Below, piece after piece: positions 20,116 through 30,230 of a stretch of 64,000 nucleotides of DNA (position 1 is its first letter; the number at the start of each line of letters is the position of its first letter). This DNA is from Bacteroidota bacterium (lineage in GTDB: Bacteria > Bacteroidota > Bacteroidia > Bacteroidales > Bacteroidaceae). The translations under genes were made by a program, and so were the position numbers. Where the stretch lies: assembly GCA_023426145.1 (NCBI GenBank), contig JAFABG010000003.1, positions 86,247 through 150,246 of the forward strand. The letters are read 5' to 3'. Under the pieces are notes generated by a model, which saw only the letters and a program-made list of their open reading frames with translations, ran no database searches and was not told the DNA's origin.

Positions 20116-23100
20116 ATGAAGAAGTTCTTCTTATTAATATTTTTTATTCTTTGTATTTCAGGAACCTCCGTCTTCGCATATCCAAATATGATTGTTGAAC
20201 ATTATACAGCTGAACGCGGACTGCCCAACAATATAGTCAACTGTACATTAAAAGGACAAGATGGTTTTATCTGGTTCGGAACTTGGTATGGTTTATGTAG
20301 CTTTGATGGAACTAAGTTTCGTTCATATGATAACCGTGATGGCTATTATTCGGCTGATATACCTCCAAGAAAGATTCAGCGAATTGTAGAAGATAAAAAT
20401 GGTTTTCTTTGGGTTAAAACGATTGATCGAAAGTTGTACTTATTTGATAAAAAACATGAAAGTTTTCATGCAGTGTACGATGATGTTAAAGACTATTCTG
20501 AAAACATCCAAATAATAAAGATTGAAACTACTGAAGATGGTGATGTACTTCTTTTGACTAAAGATAAAAGTCTTTTGCGAGCCCATACTGATAAAAATGG
20601 CAAGATTACTATTATCCAATTGCACGATTCGCGTCCAAATCTAAATGTTTATGATATGCGATTGAAGCACAACGTGTTTTGTGAGACGAACGAATATATT
20701 AATTGGATAGGTATGAACTTTCAGATTCTATCCTTGCGAAAGGGAGCAGCGTTGAAAGATAAACCAGCTGATTTCATTAAACAAAAGATAGCAGCCGATC
20801 CTCTGAAATTTACTTGTGCTACTTATAATAATAATTCTCTATGGCTTGGTGATGCTACAGGGCGTATTTTTAGCATCGATGCTCAGACTGGTGTTGTTAA
20901 TCGTTATGGAATACCTGAGATTAAACAGCCTATAACAAATATGCAAGTTACTGAGGATGGTATGGTCTATTTTACCACTATTAATGGTGCTTATGAATAT
21001 AATATTGGATATAAACAGCTAAACAAACTCTCATTTTCTATATCTGGGAATGAAGTCGGTAGTATCTTCTTAGACAAATATGATAAAATTTGGTTTCAAG
21101 AAGGTAATAAGGCTTTAATTTATTACGATCCATTAAATAAAAGTAGCCATCGGTTCTCATTCCCAGAACAGAATACAATTGGGAATTTTGAGATGCAAGA
21201 CGCTGGTGAGCAAGGCATGTTCTTTCTTACACCCGGAGGCGAAATTTTATTATTTGATAGAGAGAAATTGGAAATGGTCCGCCTAAATCAGCTAAAACCA
21301 TTCTCTGATGATACTTCTAATAAATTGTTTTTCAACCTTTTATTAGATAAGGATGGAGTGCTTTGGCTCGCTTCAACAGGTAGCGGAGTGTATCGTGTCA
21401 ACTTCCCTAAAAAACAATTTCAATTGCTTAAACAAGTCTCAGCTTCTCCACTTGATCTTCAAAAGATCACATCTTGGAACCAAGGAATACGTGCTATTTA
21501 CCAAGCAAAGAACGGTGATATATGGGTGGGAACTCGTTGGCAGGGAGTTTATCGCCTTGATCAAAATGGACAAGTGAAGCAGATTTTTACTGATAAAAAC
21601 TACCTAATGGGAGCTGTTTATCATATTATGGAAGACAAAGATGGTAATCTTTGGTTTTCCACAAAAGGAAATGGACTGATTAAAGCTACTCCTGATGCTA
21701 ATTCTCCACAAGGTCTCCGTTTTACCAGATACATGAACGATTTAAAAGACCCCAATTCAATAAGCAGTAATGATGTGTATTTTACCTATCAAGATAGCAA
21801 AGGAAGAATTTGGGTAGGATCACTTGGTGGAGGATTAAACTTGATAACTGAAGAGAATGGAGTAACGATATTTAAACACAAATATAACGGGTTAAAGCAA
21901 TATCCATCTTACGGTCTATATATGGAAGTCCGTACAATGACTGAGGATAAGGATGGACGTATTTGGGTCGGAACGATGGATGGACTGATGTCTTTCGATG
22001 CTAATTTTAAGGCTTCTGAGGATATCAAATTTGAAACCTATCGCCAAGTTAGCGATCGCTCTAATGTAGCTGATAATGATATTTATGTATTATATAAAGA
22101 TACTAATTCTCAAATATGGGTCAGCGTATTTGGGGGAGGTTTAAATAAGTTAGTAGGGTACGATCAAAAGAAGCATACACCCATTTTTAAATCTTATGGC
22201 TTGCGCGAAGGCATGAATAATGATGTGGTTAAATCAATAATCGAAGATAAAGATGGAAACTTATGGTTTACTACTGAAATAGGTTTGTCATGTTTTAATA
22301 TTGCAACAGAACAATTTCGTAATTACGACAAATATGATGGATTTTTAAATGTGGAGCTAGAAGAAAGTAGTGCTCTGTTGACATTAGATGGCGATTTATG
22401 GTTGGGCTCTAAACAGGGAATTTTAGTGTTTTCTCCAGATAAGTTGGAAACTCAGCATACAAATTACGACACCCGTATTGTAGACTTTAAAGTTTCTAAC
22501 CGAGATTTACGCAGTTTACGAGAAAACCCAATTATTAAAGAATCTATTACTTATGCAGAATCTATAGAATTAAAGTATAATCAATCTATGTTTACCATAG
22601 AGTTTGCAGCATTGAACTTTTATAATCAAAATCGAGTGACTTACCGATACATTCTCAATGGCTATGAAAAGGAGTGGCATTATAGTGGTAAAAACCGAAT
22701 AGCTTCTTATACAAATGTTCCTCCAGGTGAATATACCTTTCGTGTAGAATCGATAGATGAAGCTAATCCTGAATTGATATCTAGCTGTACCCTGCAAATC
22801 ACAATTCTTCCCCCATGGTGGTTAAGCTGGTGGGCAATCATTATCTACATTGTTTTGGGACTTGTTGTTTCGTATTTTGCCATGCGACTTGCTTTCTTTA
22901 TGATCAGGATGAAAAATGATATTTATATAGAACAACGACTTTCAGAAATGAAAATCAAGTTTTTTACTAATATATCTCACGAACTACGAACTCCATTGAC
23001 GTTAATTAAGGGGCCAATACAAGAACTTAAAGAACGTGAACAACTAACTCCTAAAGGATTTCAATATGTGGAGTTAATGGAGAAAAGTACGAATCAGATG

Positions 23101-24546
23101 CTACAGTTAGTGAACCAATTACTTGATTTCAGAAAAATCCAAAATGGGAAGATGCGTTTGCATGTTTCATTAATTGATTTTAATGAACTAATAGATTCCT
23201 TCCAAAAAGAATTTCGTGTTTTATCTGAAGAAAATGAGATTAGTTATACGTTCCAATTGCCGGACGAATCCATTATGGTATGGGCAGATAAAGAGAAATT
23301 GAGTATTGTGATACGTAATATCTTGTCTAATGCCTTTAAATTTACCCCATCTGGAGGAAGTATTTATGTAACAACCGGTCTTACCGATGATGGGAAACGT
23401 TGCTATGCCAGAGTGGAGGACAACGGTGTTGGTATTCCATCAAATAAACTATCTGAAATTTTTGAGCGCTTTTCTCAAGGAGAAAATACAAGAAATTCCT
23501 CATACTACCAGGGAACAGGCATTGGTCTTGCACTGTCTAAAGAAATCGTAAATCTACATCATGGAGAAATTCGTGCTGAAAGCCCAGAAGGACAGGGTTC
23601 AGTATTTATAGTAGAACTCTTGCTTGATAAAGAACATTACAAAGCATCTGAAGTCGACTTTTATTTAAGCGATGAGACGACACCTAATATTCTAGAGGAA
23701 GATAAGACTGTAAGTCCCGAAGAGGAGGATCAATATGAAGATAAGGGCATTGAAATTGATGCCTCATTGCCTACTCTTTTATTGGTAGAAGATAATAAAG
23801 ACCTATCTCAGCTAATAAAACTCCAATTGGAGGATAAATTTAATATTTATATTGCTAATAATGGAGTTGAAGGTTTAAAAAAGATACACCTATACCATCC
23901 AGATATTGTGGTTACAGACCAAATGATGCCTGAAATGTCTGGATTAGAGATGTTGCAAGCGGTTCGAAAAGATTTTCAAGTCAGTCATATTCCTGTCATC
24001 ATTCTCACTGCAAAAAGTGACGAAGAAGCTAAAACAAGGGCGATTACACTTGGGGCAAATGCATATATAACTAAACCCTTCGGTAAAGAATATCTTTTAG
24101 CTCGTATTGATCAGTTACTTTCTGAAAGGAAACAAATTCGAGAGCGTATCCGGCAGCAAATGGAAAATCAATCAACGACTGAAGAAGATAGTTATGAGCA
24201 ATTTTTGATGAAAAAAGACGTTCAATTTCTAGAAAAAATTCATCAAGTTATTGAAGATAATATGGACGATAGCGATTTTAATATTGACACTATAGCTTCA
24301 GGGATTGGTTTAAGTAGATCTGCATTCTTTAAAAAGCTAAAAAGCCTTACTGGTTTAGCACCTGTAGATCTAGTTAAAGAAATACGATTGAATAAATCTG
24401 TAGAGCTAATTAAGAACACAGACCTAAGTGTATCTGAAATAGCATTTGCTGTAGGTTTTAAAGATTCTGGGTATTATAGTAAGTGTTTCCGGAAGAAATA
24501 TAATCAAACTCCTCGTGAATATATGAACGAATGGAGGAAAGGATAG
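20116..24546 (+). CDS. Hybrid two-component system regulator (HTCS)
   Basis: A single-chain sensor/regulator of 1476 residues that senses glycan fragments in the periplasm and activates locus genes. In order: signal peptide; a long beta-propeller of Reg_prop repeats (DGFIWFGTWYGL, GDIWVGTRW, GRIWVGSLGG) to about residue 780; a Y_Y_Y domain to about 895; a membrane helix at about 898-930; HisKA with H955 in ISHELRTPL; HATPase with NAFKFTP, DNGVGIP and GTGIGLALS; a receiver with phospho-acceptor D1268 in VTDQMMPEMSG and the KPFG lysine; and an AraC-type double helix-turn-helix at the C-terminus. All key residues are present. It has its own promoter element and separates the two enzyme arms, so it is probably the locus regulator, with an RG-II or pectin oligosaccharide ligand. 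Confidence 0.96.
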   Translation: MKKFFLLIFFILCISGTSVFAYPNMIVEHYTAERGLPNNIVNCTLKGQDGFIWFGTWYGLCSFDGTKFRSYDNRDGYYSADIPPRKIQRIVEDKNGFLWVKTIDRKLYLFDKKHESFHAVYDDVKDYSENIQIIKIETTEDGDVLLLTKDKSLLRAHTDKNGKITIIQLHDSRPNLNVYDMRLKHNVFCETNEYINWIGMNFQILSLRKGAALKDKPADFIKQKIAADPLKFTCATYNNNSLWLGDATGRIFSIDAQTGVVNRYGIPEIKQPITNMQVTEDGMVYFTTINGAYEYNIGYKQLNKLSFSISGNEVGSIFLDKYDKIWFQEGNKALIYYDPLNKSSHRFSFPEQNTIGNFEMQDAGEQGMFFLTPGGEILLFDREKLEMVRLNQLKPFSDDTSNKLFFNLLLDKDGVLWLASTGSGVYRVNFPKKQFQLLKQVSASPLDLQKITSWNQGIRAIYQAKNGDIWVGTRWQGVYRLDQNGQVKQIFTDKNYLMGAVYHIMEDKDGNLWFSTKGNGLIKATPDANSPQGLRFTRYMNDLKDPNSISSNDVYFTYQDSKGRIWVGSLGGGLNLITEENGVTIFKHKYNGLKQYPSYGLYMEVRTMTEDKDGRIWVGTMDGLMSFDANFKASEDIKFETYRQVSDRSNVADNDIYVLYKDTNSQIWVSVFGGGLNKLVGYDQKKHTPIFKSYGLREGMNNDVVKSIIEDKDGNLWFTTEIGLSCFNIATEQFRNYDKYDGFLNVELEESSALLTLDGDLWLGSKQGILVFSPDKLETQHTNYDTRIVDFKVSNRDLRSLRENPIIKESITYAESIELKYNQSMFTIEFAALNFYNQNRVTYRYILNGYEKEWHYSGKNRIASYTNVPPGEYTFRVESIDEANPELISSCTLQITILPPWWLSWWAIIIYIVLGLVVSYFAMRLAFFMIRMKNDIYIEQRLSEMKIKFFTNISHELRTPLTLIKGPIQELKEREQLTPKGFQYVELMEKSTNQMLQLVNQLLDFRKIQNGKMRLHVSLIDFNELIDSFQKEFRVLSEENEISYTFQLPDESIMVWADKEKLSIVIRNILSNAFKFTPSGGSIYVTTGLTDDGKRCYARVEDNGVGIPSNKLSEIFERFSQGENTRNSSYYQGTGIGLALSKEIVNLHHGEIRAESPEGQGSVFIVELLLDKEHYKASEVDFYLSDETTPNILEEDKTVSPEEEDQYEDKGIEIDASLPTLLLVEDNKDLSQLIKLQLEDKFNIYIANNGVEGLKKIHLYHPDIVVTDQMMPEMSGLEMLQAVRKDFQVSHIPVIILTAKSDEEAKTRAITLGANAYITKPFGKEYLLARIDQLLSERKQIRERIRQQMENQSTTEEDSYEQFLMKKDVQFLEKIHQVIEDNMDDSDFNIDTIASGIGLSRSAFFKKLKSLTGLAPVDLVKEIRLNKSVELIKNTDLSVSEIAFAVGFKDSGYYSKCFRKKYNQTPREYMNEWRKG

Positions 24547-24618
24547 GAGGTACCGATTACAAAATACGTTCTTGATCGTCCTTTTAGAAAAACATATTAT
24601 TATTAAATTTCTAACAGA

Positions 24619-26301
24619 ATGAACAACATTAAGAAAGTATTATCAGCATGTTTGTTGGTAACATGTGTATTACCTGTTGCTGCTCAGTATCCCATTATCC
24701 CTGACTCAATAAAAGCTAGAGCCGAGAAACAAGAAGCTGAGTTTCAACAAAAGTCTGATGCTGCGTGGGAAGTGGCTTTGCCAATCGTTATGGAAGAAGC
24801 CCAAAAGGGAAGACCTTACAAACCATGGGCATCTCATCCAGAAGATTTATTAAAAAGCAATATTCCAGCTTTCCCTGGCGCTGAAGGAGGTGGAATGTAC
24901 ACTCCAGGTGGACGTGGAGGCAAAGTTATTGTTGTTAAATCTCTTGAAGATTCAGGTCCTGGCACTTTTCGTGAAGCTTGTGAAACTGGTGGCGCTCGTA
25001 TCATTGTATTCAATGTATCAGGAGTTATTCGTTTAAAGAGTCCTATAAATTTAAGAGCTCCTTATATAACAATAGCAGGGCAAACAGCTCCGGGAGACGG
25101 TATTTGTGTTACAGGTCAATCATTTTTGATTGATACACACGATGTTGTCATTCGTCACATGCGTTTCCGCCGTGGAGCACAGGATGTGGCTTTTCGTGAT
25201 GATGCCATTGGAGGAAATGCTGTCGGTAATATCATGGTAGACCACTGCTCAGCTAGTTGGGGGCTTGATGAAAATATGTCTATTTACCGTCATGTATATA
25301 ATCGGGATGAAAATGGACATGGATTGAAATTGCCCACTGTCAATATAACTATTCAAAACTCTATATTCTCTGAAGGGCTAGATGCCTATAATCATGCTTT
25401 TGGTGCTACAATTGGTGGACACAATAGTATGTTTTGCCGCAATTTATTTGCTTCCAATATTAGCCGCAATTGCTCCGTAGGTATGGATGGTGATTTCAAT
25501 TTTGTTAATAATGTTATTTATAACTGGTGGAATCGTTCTGTAGATGGTGGAGACCATAATAGTCTATATAACTTAATTAATAACTATTATAAACCAGGGC
25601 CAATTACTCCTCTTGATAAACCTATTTCTTATAGAATATTGAAGCCTGAAGCTGGTCGTGATAAAAGCAGACCAATGTCTTTTGGAAAGGCGTATGTAAA
25701 TGGAAATATTGTTAACGGTAATAGCAAAGTAACCAAGAACAATTGGGATGGAGGAATACAACTTGCAAATGATGTAGATGCCAATAAATACCTTCCGCAA
25801 ATAAAGGCTGATCAGCCATTTAAAATGCCTCCTGTCTCTATCATGGATACTAAAAAGGCATATAACTTTGTGATGAATAATGTTGGAGCTACATTCCCTA
25901 AGAGAGATGCTGTGGATACTCGTGTAATAAAAACAGTTCAGACAGGAAAAGCTATTTATGTGAAAGATGCTCCTGAATTTATACCTCCTTATGTTAAAAG
26001 ACGCTTGCCTGTTGATTCATATAAAAAAGGTATAATTACCGACATTCGTCAAGTAGGAGGTTTACCTGAATATAATGGGGTACCTAATGTAGATACTGAC
26101 AATGATGGAATGCCTGATGCTTGGGAAATCGCTAATGGTTTAAATCCTAAAGATCCAACTGATGCTGTAAAAGATTGCAATGGTGATGGGTACACAAACA
26201 TTGAAAAATATATCAACGGTATTGATACAAAAAAGAAAGTAGATTGGACCAACTTAAATAATAACTTTGATACATTATCAAAAAGAAAAAGTCTATTCTA
26301 G
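24619..26301 (+). CDS. PL1-like pectate lyase with Ca-binding tail
   Basis: A 560-residue secreted lyase (signal peptide ending near VAAQ). The right-handed beta-helix begins with FPGAEGGGMYTPGGRGGKV and VKSLEDSGPGTFREA, the signature start of PL1-type pectate lyases in Bacteroides, with ITIAGQTAPGDG, MRFRRGAQD, DHCSASWGLDE and EGLDAYNHAFG following. Near the C-terminus (about 490-530) are two Asp-rich calcium-binding repeats, VDTDNDGMPDAWE and KDCNGDGYTNIEKY, of the thrombospondin-3/dockerin-like kind. The likely role is endo-cleavage of the homogalacturonan backbone. It lies 72 bp after the HTCS and 32 bp before the DUF6298-like gene, with which it probably forms a unit. Confidence 0.9.
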   Translation: MNNIKKVLSACLLVTCVLPVAAQYPIIPDSIKARAEKQEAEFQQKSDAAWEVALPIVMEEAQKGRPYKPWASHPEDLLKSNIPAFPGAEGGGMYTPGGRGGKVIVVKSLEDSGPGTFREACETGGARIIVFNVSGVIRLKSPINLRAPYITIAGQTAPGDGICVTGQSFLIDTHDVVIRHMRFRRGAQDVAFRDDAIGGNAVGNIMVDHCSASWGLDENMSIYRHVYNRDENGHGLKLPTVNITIQNSIFSEGLDAYNHAFGATIGGHNSMFCRNLFASNISRNCSVGMDGDFNFVNNVIYNWWNRSVDGGDHNSLYNLINNYYKPGPITPLDKPISYRILKPEAGRDKSRPMSFGKAYVNGNIVNGNSKVTKNNWDGGIQLANDVDANKYLPQIKADQPFKMPPVSIMDTKKAYNFVMNNVGATFPKRDAVDTRVIKTVQTGKAIYVKDAPEFIPPYVKRRLPVDSYKKGIITDIRQVGGLPEYNGVPNVDTDNDGMPDAWEIANGLNPKDPTDAVKDCNGDGYTNIEKYINGIDTKKKVDWTNLNNNFDTLSKRKSLF

Positions 26302-26333
26302 TATAATGAACCATCAATAAAAGTATATCAATA

Positions 26334-29300
26334 ATGAATATGCATTTAAAAACAATCCTTTTAGGATTAATGAGTATAGGTTTTGTGCATGGATATGCAC
26401 AAGATTTTGCTCTTAAAGTTGATAATGAACACTTCACTTATTTAAAGGACGAGCGGGGCAACCGGATACTTGATTTTTCGTACTGCGGATATCAAAGTTC
26501 CAATAAAGACATTCCAGCTATTCGTAATGTTGTGTTTGTTCCTTACGAAAACGGAGACAATACAAAAAGAATTCAGCGAGCTATTGATTACGTAGCATCC
26601 TTAAAACCTGATGCTTCAGGATATAGAGGAGCTGTCTTATTAGATAAAGGTGAGTTTACATTAACAGGAAGTCTTCGTATTTCTGAATCTGGCGTCGTAT
26701 TGCGTGGAGTAGACAAAGAAAAAACGATTTTATTAAAAAAAGGAGTAGATAGAGGAGCTCTTATCTATGTTGAAGGAATAGCTGATCTGAACGTTAAAGA
26801 CACTTTGCAGGTTCTTTCTTCTTATGTTCCTGTAAATTCAACCACAATGGAAGTTAGTTCAGCTAGTTCCCTTAAGAAGGGAGATCGCGTTCTAATTACT
26901 CGTCCTTCTGGTGACAAATGGATTAAGTCTCTTGGATGTGACATCTTTGGTGGTGGAATAAGCTCCTTAGGATGGAAATCTGGAGATATGGATTTAACTT
27001 GGGACAGAACAATTGTTAGCGTCGAAGGGAAAAAGATTACTTTTGATGCACCACTAACCGTTGCCTTAGATGCTCAATATGATGTCTCATATCTTGTTCC
27101 ATATCACTGGAATGGACGTATTCAGGAATGTGGCGTTGAAAATATGACTCTAATATCTGACTACAATAGAAATTACCCCAAAGATGAAGATCATTGTTGG
27201 ACAGGAATTTCTATGGAAAACATTGAAAATAGCTGGGTACGTCGAGTTAACTTCAAACATTTTTCAGGTAGTGCCGTCATGATTCAACGTACAGGTTCAA
27301 AAATTACAGTTGAAGATTGTAAGTCTACAGAGCCTATTTCAGAAATAGGAGGTATGCGTCGTTGTACCTTTTATACTCTAGGGCAGCAAAACTTGTTCCA
27401 ACGCTGTTACTCTGAACAAGGTATTCACGACTTCTCTGCTGGATATTGTGCAGCTGGTCCTAATGCATTTGTACAGTGCGACTCTTATGAATCATTAGGT
27501 TTTAGTGGCTCAATTAATGCTTGGGCATGCGGGCTACTTTTTGATGTAGTGAACATTGACGGGCACAATCTTACCTATAAGAATCTAGGACAAGATAAAA
27601 ATGGTGCAGGCTGGAATACTGGAAATAGTTTATTTTGGCAATGTACAGCAGCTGAAATAGAATGTTATGCACCAGCGAAAGATGCGATGAACCGTGCTTA
27701 TGGTTGTTGGGCACAATTCTCAGGTGATGGTGAATGGGCTCAATCGAATAACCACGTATATCCTAGAAGTTTTTTCTATGCACAATTAGAAGAAAGGTTA
27801 CAGAAAAAATGTGATGAAAGAGCTCGTATTCTACCGAGAAACACTAGTGCTACTAGCAGCCCGACAGTTGAAGAAGCAATGAGGTTAACAAAAGAAGCAC
27901 ATACTCCGAGACTTACTTTGGAACATTGGATTGAAGAAGGGACTTTTGCTCCATCGGTAGCATCTACTGAGCTAAAATCGATTAATGATATAAAATGGCA
28001 AAACAATCCATTGAAAAAATCGCAAGATGCACCAGAAGTTGTCATTATTAATGGCAAAATCCAAATGAATGGAGCTCTATTAGTAGGAGGCAGTCATACT
28101 ACACCTTGGTGGAATGGGAAGTTAAAAACAAATTTCCTAGATAAAGCCAGTCCTGCAATTACCCGATTTGTCCCTGGACGCGAAGGGTTGGGTCTAACTG
28201 ATCGCATAGATTCAGTAATCAACTTCATGAAGCAAAAAGATATCTTGGTCTTTGATCAGAACTATGGTCTTTGGTATGATCGTCGACGCGATGATCATGA
28301 ACGTATTCGCCGTCGTGACGGAGATGTTTGGGGACCATTTTATGAGCAACCTTTTAGCCGTAGCGGTCAAGGTACGGCTTGGGAAGGTCTTAGCAAATAT
28401 GACCTGAACAGACCCAACGCATGGTATTGGGCGCGATTAAAAGAGTTTGCCGAAAAAGGAGCCAAAGATGGTCTATTACTTTTCCATGAAAACTATTTCC
28501 AACACAATATTCTAGAAGCTGGTGCACATTGGGTTGATTGTCCATGGAGAAGTTCCAATAATATCAATCAAACAGATTTTCCGGAACCTGTGCCATTTGC
28601 TGGTGATAAAAGACTTTTCATGGCTGATCGTTTTTATGATGTTAGTCATCCTGTTCGTCGTGCACTCCACAGACAATACATTCGTCAATGCTTAAATAAC
28701 TTTGCAGATAATCCGAATGTTATTCAACTAACAAGCGCTGAATTTACCGGGCCGTTACATTTCGTAGAATTTTGGTTAGATGTCATAGCAGAATGGGAAC
28801 AGGAAACTGGTAAAAAGGTAAAAGTAGCATTGAGTACAACAAAAGATGTGCAAGACTCAATCCTAGCTGATCCAAAACGAGCATCCATCGTAGATATCAT
28901 AGATATTCGTTACTGGCATTATAAAACCGATGGAATCTTTGCTCCAAAAGGAGGACAGAACATGGCTCCTCGCCAGCACATGCGTAAAATGAAGGTAGGA
29001 AAAACTACTTTTAGCGAGGCTTATAAAGCAGTAAACGAATATCGCCAAAAGTACCCAGATAAAGCCGTAACCTTCTACGCTCAGAATTATCCGGGCTTAG
29101 GATGGGCTATATTCATGGCTGGTGGTTCATGTCCTGTAATACCGTGCACCGATAAGGAATTTCTAACAGATGCTGCGAGCATGGCAGTAGAAAACACCAA
29201 TACAGATGACTATAAAAAAATGGTAAAATCTGATATTGGAAGTATCATTTATTCCAAGTCTGGAATAAATATTCCCATGCAATTATCGTCAGGAAAATAT

Positions 29301-29429
29301 GCACTAACGTACATAAACCCGAATTCTGGGGAGATGGAAATAATAAATAAATCACTGAAAATCAAAGAACTATATACTCTAAAAGTCCCTGATAAAAAGG
29401 AAGGCATTTATTGGTTTCACAAGCTATAA
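26334..29429 (+). CDS. Beta-helix plus DUF6298-like protein, candidate new glycosidase
   Basis: A 1031-residue secreted protein (signal peptide ending near GYAQ). Residues about 20-480 form a pectin-lyase-like parallel beta-helix (GAVLLDKGEFTLTGSLRI, ENSWVRRVNFKHFSGSAVM). After a linker, residues about 580-1030 look like a TIM-barrel domain of the DUF6298 kind. Candidate catalytic glutamates are E719 in LLFHENYF and E803 in LTSAEFTGP, about 84 residues apart, as in clan GH-A enzymes. This catalytic reading is inference. The protein belongs to the pectin locus by position, 32 bp after the PL1 lyase and just before a strong terminator. I do not know a characterised member with both domains. Confidence 0.75.
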   Translation: MNMHLKTILLGLMSIGFVHGYAQDFALKVDNEHFTYLKDERGNRILDFSYCGYQSSNKDIPAIRNVVFVPYENGDNTKRIQRAIDYVASLKPDASGYRGAVLLDKGEFTLTGSLRISESGVVLRGVDKEKTILLKKGVDRGALIYVEGIADLNVKDTLQVLSSYVPVNSTTMEVSSASSLKKGDRVLITRPSGDKWIKSLGCDIFGGGISSLGWKSGDMDLTWDRTIVSVEGKKITFDAPLTVALDAQYDVSYLVPYHWNGRIQECGVENMTLISDYNRNYPKDEDHCWTGISMENIENSWVRRVNFKHFSGSAVMIQRTGSKITVEDCKSTEPISEIGGMRRCTFYTLGQQNLFQRCYSEQGIHDFSAGYCAAGPNAFVQCDSYESLGFSGSINAWACGLLFDVVNIDGHNLTYKNLGQDKNGAGWNTGNSLFWQCTAAEIECYAPAKDAMNRAYGCWAQFSGDGEWAQSNNHVYPRSFFYAQLEERLQKKCDERARILPRNTSATSSPTVEEAMRLTKEAHTPRLTLEHWIEEGTFAPSVASTELKSINDIKWQNNPLKKSQDAPEVVIINGKIQMNGALLVGGSHTTPWWNGKLKTNFLDKASPAITRFVPGREGLGLTDRIDSVINFMKQKDILVFDQNYGLWYDRRRDDHERIRRRDGDVWGPFYEQPFSRSGQGTAWEGLSKYDLNRPNAWYWARLKEFAEKGAKDGLLLFHENYFQHNILEAGAHWVDCPWRSSNNINQTDFPEPVPFAGDKRLFMADRFYDVSHPVRRALHRQYIRQCLNNFADNPNVIQLTSAEFTGPLHFVEFWLDVIAEWEQETGKKVKVALSTTKDVQDSILADPKRASIVDIIDIRYWHYKTDGIFAPKGGQNMAPRQHMRKMKVGKTTFSEAYKAVNEYRQKYPDKAVTFYAQNYPGLGWAIFMAGGSCPVIPCTDKEFLTDAASMAVENTNTDDYKKMVKSDIGSIIYSKSGINIPMQLSSGKYALTYINPNSGEMEIINKSLKIKELYTLKVPDKKEGIYWFHKL

Positions 29430-29437
29430 ATAAAGAG

Positions 29438-29468
29438 AACCCGTTGATGATTCATCAACGGGTTTTTT
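29438..29468 (+). terminator. Strong terminator ending the pectin locus
   Basis: A 12-bp GC-containing stem (AACCCGTTGATG with CATCAACGGGTT) has a 3-nt loop and is followed by TTTTC. It lies 8 bp after the last locus gene. Confidence 0.92.
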
Positions 29469-29569
29469 CTTTGTTTATGGCAATATCTAACATATAATGT
29501 TATAAAACATAGTATTTGTTTTTTCAATCCACAAATCAGATTTTACCTAAAGTCAAGATGAATACTCGC

Positions 29570-29577
29570 TAGCTTTG
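29570..29577 (+). promoter_or_regulatory. Promoter -7 element of the sigma factor gene
   Basis: TAGCTTTG matches TAnnTTTG and lies 29 nt before the start codon at 29607. Confidence 0.65.
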
Positions 29578-29606
29578 CATTATCAAATCAATCAGAAGTT
29601 AATGCT

Positions 29607-30158
29607 ATGATGGAACAAGCTAACAATTCAACCGACACTTTACTCGCTTCCTTTCAAGCGGGAAATCTTGCAGCTTTTTCAGAGTTGTATGATTTGCATA
29701 TTAATATTCTTTTTAATTATGGATTGAAGTTAACCATTGATAAGGAGTTGCTAAAAGATTGCATTCACGATGTCTTTGTGAAGCTTTACGTGAAAAGGGA
29801 AGAATTAGGCCCAATAGACAATTTAAAATCTTATTTGTTTATCTCATTAAAAAATAAACTTTGTGATGAACTTCGTAAGCGAATGTATATGTCTGATACA
29901 GCTGTTGAGGATGTGAATATAGTATCTCCTACAGATGTTGAAGAAGATTATATGGAAGAGGAGCAACAGCGTAATGAGTTTTACAAAGTACAGCGCTTGT
30001 TGGATCAGCTTTCACCTCGTCAACGTGAAGCTCTTACCTTATATTACATAGAAGAAAAGAAATATGAAGATATATGCGAGATAATGAATATGAATTACCA
30101 GTCTGTTCGAAATCTGATGCATAGAGGATTAACAAAGTTACGCAGTCTTGCCAGTTAA
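29607..30158 (+). CDS. ECF-type RNA polymerase sigma factor
   Basis: A 183-residue sigma-70-family factor of the Bacteroides FecI-like type. Region 2 spans residues about 15-85 (LASFQAGNLAAFSELYD, LKDCIHDVFVKLY). An acidic linker (SPTDVEEDYMEEEQQ) leads to region 4 (LSPRQREALTLYYIEEKKY, MNYQSVRNLMHRGLTKLR), a complete helix-turn-helix. Two adjacent ATGs at 29607 and 29610 could both start it. Such factors usually sit next to a FecR anti-sigma gene and a SusC/SusD pair. Here only a FecR-like stub follows and there is no SusCD, so the regulon cannot be deduced locally. Confidence 0.92.
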   Translation: MMEQANNSTDTLLASFQAGNLAAFSELYDLHINILFNYGLKLTIDKELLKDCIHDVFVKLYVKREELGPIDNLKSYLFISLKNKLCDELRKRMYMSDTAVEDVNIVSPTDVEEDYMEEEQQRNEFYKVQRLLDQLSPRQREALTLYYIEEKKYEDICEIMNMNYQSVRNLMHRGLTKLRSLAS

Positions 30159-30230
30159 TTTTTGAAAAATCAATGATATATTGAGTACATATCCAAGATG
30201 ATAGCGTCCTATCTATGTAAACGCTTAAAA

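Noticed and set aside
2..29429. SusC/SusD pair expected in the pectin locus
   Set aside because: No TonB-dependent SusC-like or SusD-like frame is present here; the only TonB receptor (49859-51757) is of a different type and far away.
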